From Chrysemys picta bellii (lineage: Eukaryota > Chordata > Testudines > Emydidae), in the NCBI RefSeq assembly GCF_011386835.1, contig NC_088794.1:91744009-91808008 (forward strand): a stretch of DNA of 64,000 bases, written 5' to 3'. The notes under the pieces are model-generated. The model was not told where the DNA came from, ran no database searches, and saw nothing but the letters and a program-made list of their open reading frames with translations. Both the position numbers and the translations under genes were made by a program. Positions 60,951 to 64,000 of this stretch are shown in pieces. The stretch's first letter is position 1. Every line of letters starts with the position of its first letter.

Positions 60951-61260
60951 GTACTTCTTTTTTCTTTCTTTTTGTGTGTGTGTTTTTTCTTAATAGTTAT
61001 ATTTTTACCTTTTTAATATATTTTACTTGTATTTCCTTTTTAATTTTATTGTTGTTTATATATATATATTAAGTTTCTTTTAATTTTATTTCCCCTTTTA
61101 TGGTTTTTATGTATTTTACAATTCTTTTATTTTTCAGTTTTTATTATTTTACTTTTTTTAAGTCTGTTAATATTTTTGTATTTTATTCATTATTACTATT
61201 TTAAATTTATTTTGCACTTTTTATAAATGTATTATTTTTTCTATTTTTTATTCTATTTTA
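60951..61260. repeat. T-rich low-complexity tract
   Basis: About 300 bp mostly of T and A (TTTTATTTTTC and TATATATATA stretches), probably an expanded tail. Confidence 0.7.
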
Positions 61261-62423
61261 TGTGAATCATATACTGTTGTCCAATCATTTGGGCTCCTAT
61301 CTTCTCTCACTCCAGTGAGGATCTTCAGCCTCTCATGGTAGTCATGCGCCGCCCCAGCCAAGTCTCTTTGTCCCCTGACTCCAGTCAGACCCTCCACCAC
61401 CACCATTCCAGCCCATGGTGCTGAAGTGCGCACCCCCTGGCTTGAAGTGGTTTCCATCCTATGTTTACAGATTGGTTCACTGACTCTCAGCACCCCACTA
61501 TAAAAATTGTTCCAGCACCTCTGATCCAGCCTGGTCCCTTGTCCCAGGAGTCAGCTGACTGGTGTGGGGGCCAAAGGGCTGAGCTGGGTTTTACAGTTTA
61601 GTCAACATAACCAAATAAAGCATGTTTGTAAGCCTCTGTGAAAAAGTGGTAGCCTAAGGGAAGTTAGGCACCAACTTCTTTTAGAGCATAAAGTGCTATA
61701 GAAAGTTAACAGTACTCCTATGTTTTACCCCACCCATAAAACTTTGGCTGTTTTATCAAAATGTAAATTAATGTGATCATTTAACATAACTTGCTTAAAT
61801 CCAAGGAATGAGGTTAGTCCATATAAGGGACAAATTGTCAAGGCCCCAGGGCTCACATAAGTCAGGGATGGGCATTGTTTTAAGAACATGAATAGAATAG
61901 AATCTGACTCCTGGTTAGGAAGAAAACAATTCAGTGATAGAGTGGGGATACACAACTGGATACACAACTGCAGTTATTGCTGTAGCTCCATAAGCAGGCT
62001 GAACTGACTTATTCCCTGCCCTCCATCTCTTCTCTTCCCCCCCCTCTGGTAGATGCATAGGGAATCTCCTAGCATGGGCCACCTAATTCGTCTCTCCTTT
62101 CCTGGACTAATCCATGACCTCAAAGGAATAATTGTGATCTTATTACCTCTTACTAGCCACCAAGAAGGCACACTGGATGCACAAGCCTAAGCACAAATAT
62201 TCCCTTTGAGTAAAGCAAGTGGGTTTAAATATTTTTTAAAAAACAGCTCTGACAAATGCTGCATTTAATAAATCCCTTTGCAGATCAATTCCATCAGCCA
62301 GGGAAAAGTGGTTTTACTGAACAGCCATTATGGATAAAAGCAAGGGGAACAAAGGAAATTGCACTGCAGAATTGTGAAGGAGTGGGGAAGCATGACAGAT
62401 GTAGCTACAGAATAAGTGGGAAA
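61261..62423. other. intergenic, nothing recognised
   Basis: Mixed composition inside the hAT nest, no frame or repeat named. Confidence 0.4.
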
Positions 62424-62690
62424 CAGTGCCGGCTCCAGGCACCAGGTAAAAAAGCAGGTTCTTGAGGCTGCCAATACCAAAGAGCGGCACTCTATCCGCT
62501 ATCGGGGTGGCACGTCTGGGTCTGCAGCGCAGTAATTCGGTGGCGGGTTCCTCAGTCCCTCTCGGAGCGAAGGACCTGCCACCCAATTGCCACCGAAGAG
62601 TGGAATGGCGCAATCGTGCTGCTGCGGCTTTTTTTTTTTTTTTTTTTTTTTTTGCCACTTGGGGCGGCAGAAAACCTGGAGCCAGCCCTG
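62424..62690. mobile_element. MITE-like element with CAGTGCCGGCTCCAGG ends
   Basis: Left end CAGTGCCGGCTCCAGG and right end CCTGGAGCCAGCCCTG are inverted repeats. A T run of about 25 bp sits inside (62629-62653). The flanks do not show a clear duplication. Confidence 0.6.
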
Positions 62691-63029
62691 GGGACAACAA
62701 AGGTTACTGGTGCCAGAGCTGCCGAGCCTGCCTCACCTCACGCCGGGGGAAAGAGTCACACTCACAGGTGAGTTCCTTCCCCCACCCCTCCCCTTCCCTT
62801 CCCAGAGACCCCAGCAGCCAATCCCCTCCCTCAGACTGTGCTGCATTCGGCTCTCTCTAGGACCCAGCAGCCCTGCTCTTACATGCTCCACTGCTTCCCG
62901 TCTGTCCGGGCTCCGGGCAGAGCGGTGCCCCCAGGTAGCGTGGTGCCCTAGGCGGTTGCCTGTTCTGCCTATGGCTAAGGACAGCCCTGGCTCCATTGGC
63001 CCAGGGGCTAATCCACCACTGCTCATAAC

Positions 63030-64000
63030 TGTTTTAGGTTCTTATAACTTTTTTGGTGGTCAGAGCAAGGGAATATGGGAGGTCAGAGCACTGATGGGCA
63101 AAGCAAATGTGTGTATATGTATGCGTGTAGTGCTGGGGGTTTGTGGTTGGGAGAATACAGGGAGGGAGGGAGGGGGTGCAGGAAGCGGGAATAGTGTCAG
63201 AGGGTTTGGAGGCTGTGGTGAGGGGAGGAGGATAAATGGGGATGGGTAATAGGGGAGGGAAGAGGGGTTGTAGGACTCAGGTCATGAAAGAGGGTGGGGA
63301 CTAGGGGGAGTGGGAGAGGTGGGATATTGGGAGGGGGATGACGGGGTAGTGGGGGGATAGGGGCATGGGAATCTGTCATTCACACATTCTCCCTTCCTAT
63401 GTGTGTGCCAGGATCTGGGGGGTGGGGATTCCTGCACCTCTGGGAAGGGGTCTGAACCCCTCTTCTAGCTCCCCCATGTGTGTCCCAGAATCTGAGAGGG
63501 CACAGCCCCTTCGGTGGATCTGAGCTCCTCCCCCGCCCACACCCCCACCTACTCCACATAAACTAGCTTCTGGGGAAGCCCTGCCACTCTGAGTGGTGAG
63601 CTAAGAATAGGCATGGTTGGTGCGCATCATAGGTTCCTGGAGCTATTTTTGCATTCCTCCTAGCTTCGCAACCTGCAGGTCCCAGGCTGACACCTATCTC
63701 TCTCTGGTGAGGACTGTTGGGGAGGGAGAACCAGGCTGTACTGGTCTGGCACAGGAAGGGGACATATGGAGATGATGCAGAGGGAGTGAAGGGGTTAACA
63801 TGCAGCCAATGTGTTCTATGACTGGGGTAATCATTGCCTAGGCTAGGAACTAGAGGCAGTGAAGAGGGAGAGCAGGGCTGTGGTAAATGGGGATGCTGAG
63901 AAATTATTTAAAAAAACCAAGGAAATAAAATGCCCCAAAACTTTGTTAATACAGAGTTACATTTCCTCAGTAGTGCCGAGTGGCCTTCCAGAATGTGAAG
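63030..64000. other. intergenic, G-rich stretch, no gene
   Basis: The plus strand is G-rich from about 63140 to 63370 (GGGAGGGAGGGAGGGGG), with low complexity. The remainder is anonymous. No exon of a neighbouring gene was seen up to the edge. Confidence 0.45.

Larger units (their letters stand above)
56871..62989 (-). mobile_element. inner hAT element relic with transposase 3' part
   Basis: Ends CAGGGCCATCCTTAG and CTAAGGACAGCCCTG are inverted repeats, each followed inward by GGTGCCCTAGGCGG in inverse orientation. It carries a hAT transposase C-terminus on the minus strand near its left end and has collected further MITEs. A clear target duplication was not found: flanks TATAGCTC and GCTCCATT differ. 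Confidence 0.65.
56698..63021. mobile_element. outer hAT-type element split by later insertions (6.3-kb nest)
   Basis: Left end CAGAGGCGGATTAAGC and right end GGGGCTAATCCACCACTG are diverged inverted repeats. Exact 8-bp duplications CTCATAAC lie at 56690-56697 and 63022-63029, although 6.3 kb apart. Element sequence proper is only 56698-56870 and 62990-63021; the rest came in afterwards. Confidence 0.8.

Noticed and set aside
47000..64000. First exon of a neighbouring gene such as UBR1, expected by mammalian gene order
   Set aside because: I looked for its N-terminal coding sequence on the plus strand and saw none; it may begin beyond the window.

Overview
This is vertebrate nuclear DNA, most likely from a turtle. 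It holds one spliced gene with GT-AG introns, a CpG-island promoter, CR1-type LINEs, tRNA-derived SINEs of the kind common in turtles, and many hAT miniature elements. The turtle call is inferred from the repeat types and is not proven.

The one host gene is TMEM62, on the minus strand. It codes for a calcineurin-like metallophosphoesterase with a multipass C-terminal membrane region. All 14 coding exons could be placed, from the ATG at 46393 down to the stop at 1678. Their phases join without a frameshift into a 1911-nt reading frame of 636 residues, close to the length I recall for the mammalian protein (about 640). The five phosphoesterase motifs are intact. The promoter lies in a CpG island at about 45.96-46.56 kb. 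Intron 1 is 10 kb long. Everything above about 46.6 kb is intergenic, with no host gene recognised.

The introns and the intergenic part form a thick layer of mobile DNA. The main items are: a CR1 LINE relic in intron 11 carrying two nested MITEs (5.4-8.2 kb); an L1/Tx1-like RT relic (14.3-15.2 kb); an L2/CR1-like RT relic (23.0-23.9 kb); a PIF/Harbinger transposase relic (31.0-32.0 kb); a decayed autonomous hAT with perfect 8-bp target duplications (38772-41637); and an apparently intact pogo/Tigger-like element whose 450-codon DD35D transposase frame is open (42716-45294). In the intergenic part there are several GC-rich MITEs, a second class of LINE with a C-terminal zinc-knuckle-like tail broken by an LTR-like insertion (51.4-53.9 kb), a second CR1 relic (54.2-56.1 kb), and a 6.3-kb nest of hAT elements inside one another (56698-63021).

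The points most worth a second look are the intact pogo-like transposon with its subterminal repeats and two long hairpins upstream of the transposase, two SINE insertions that are internal palindromes yet flanked by a single target duplication (15.4 and 25.9 kb), and an exact 22-bp copy of TMEM62 exon 6 coding sequence inside the next intron, beside a MITE that landed 30 bp from the splice donor. Long stretches between these items show nothing I can name.
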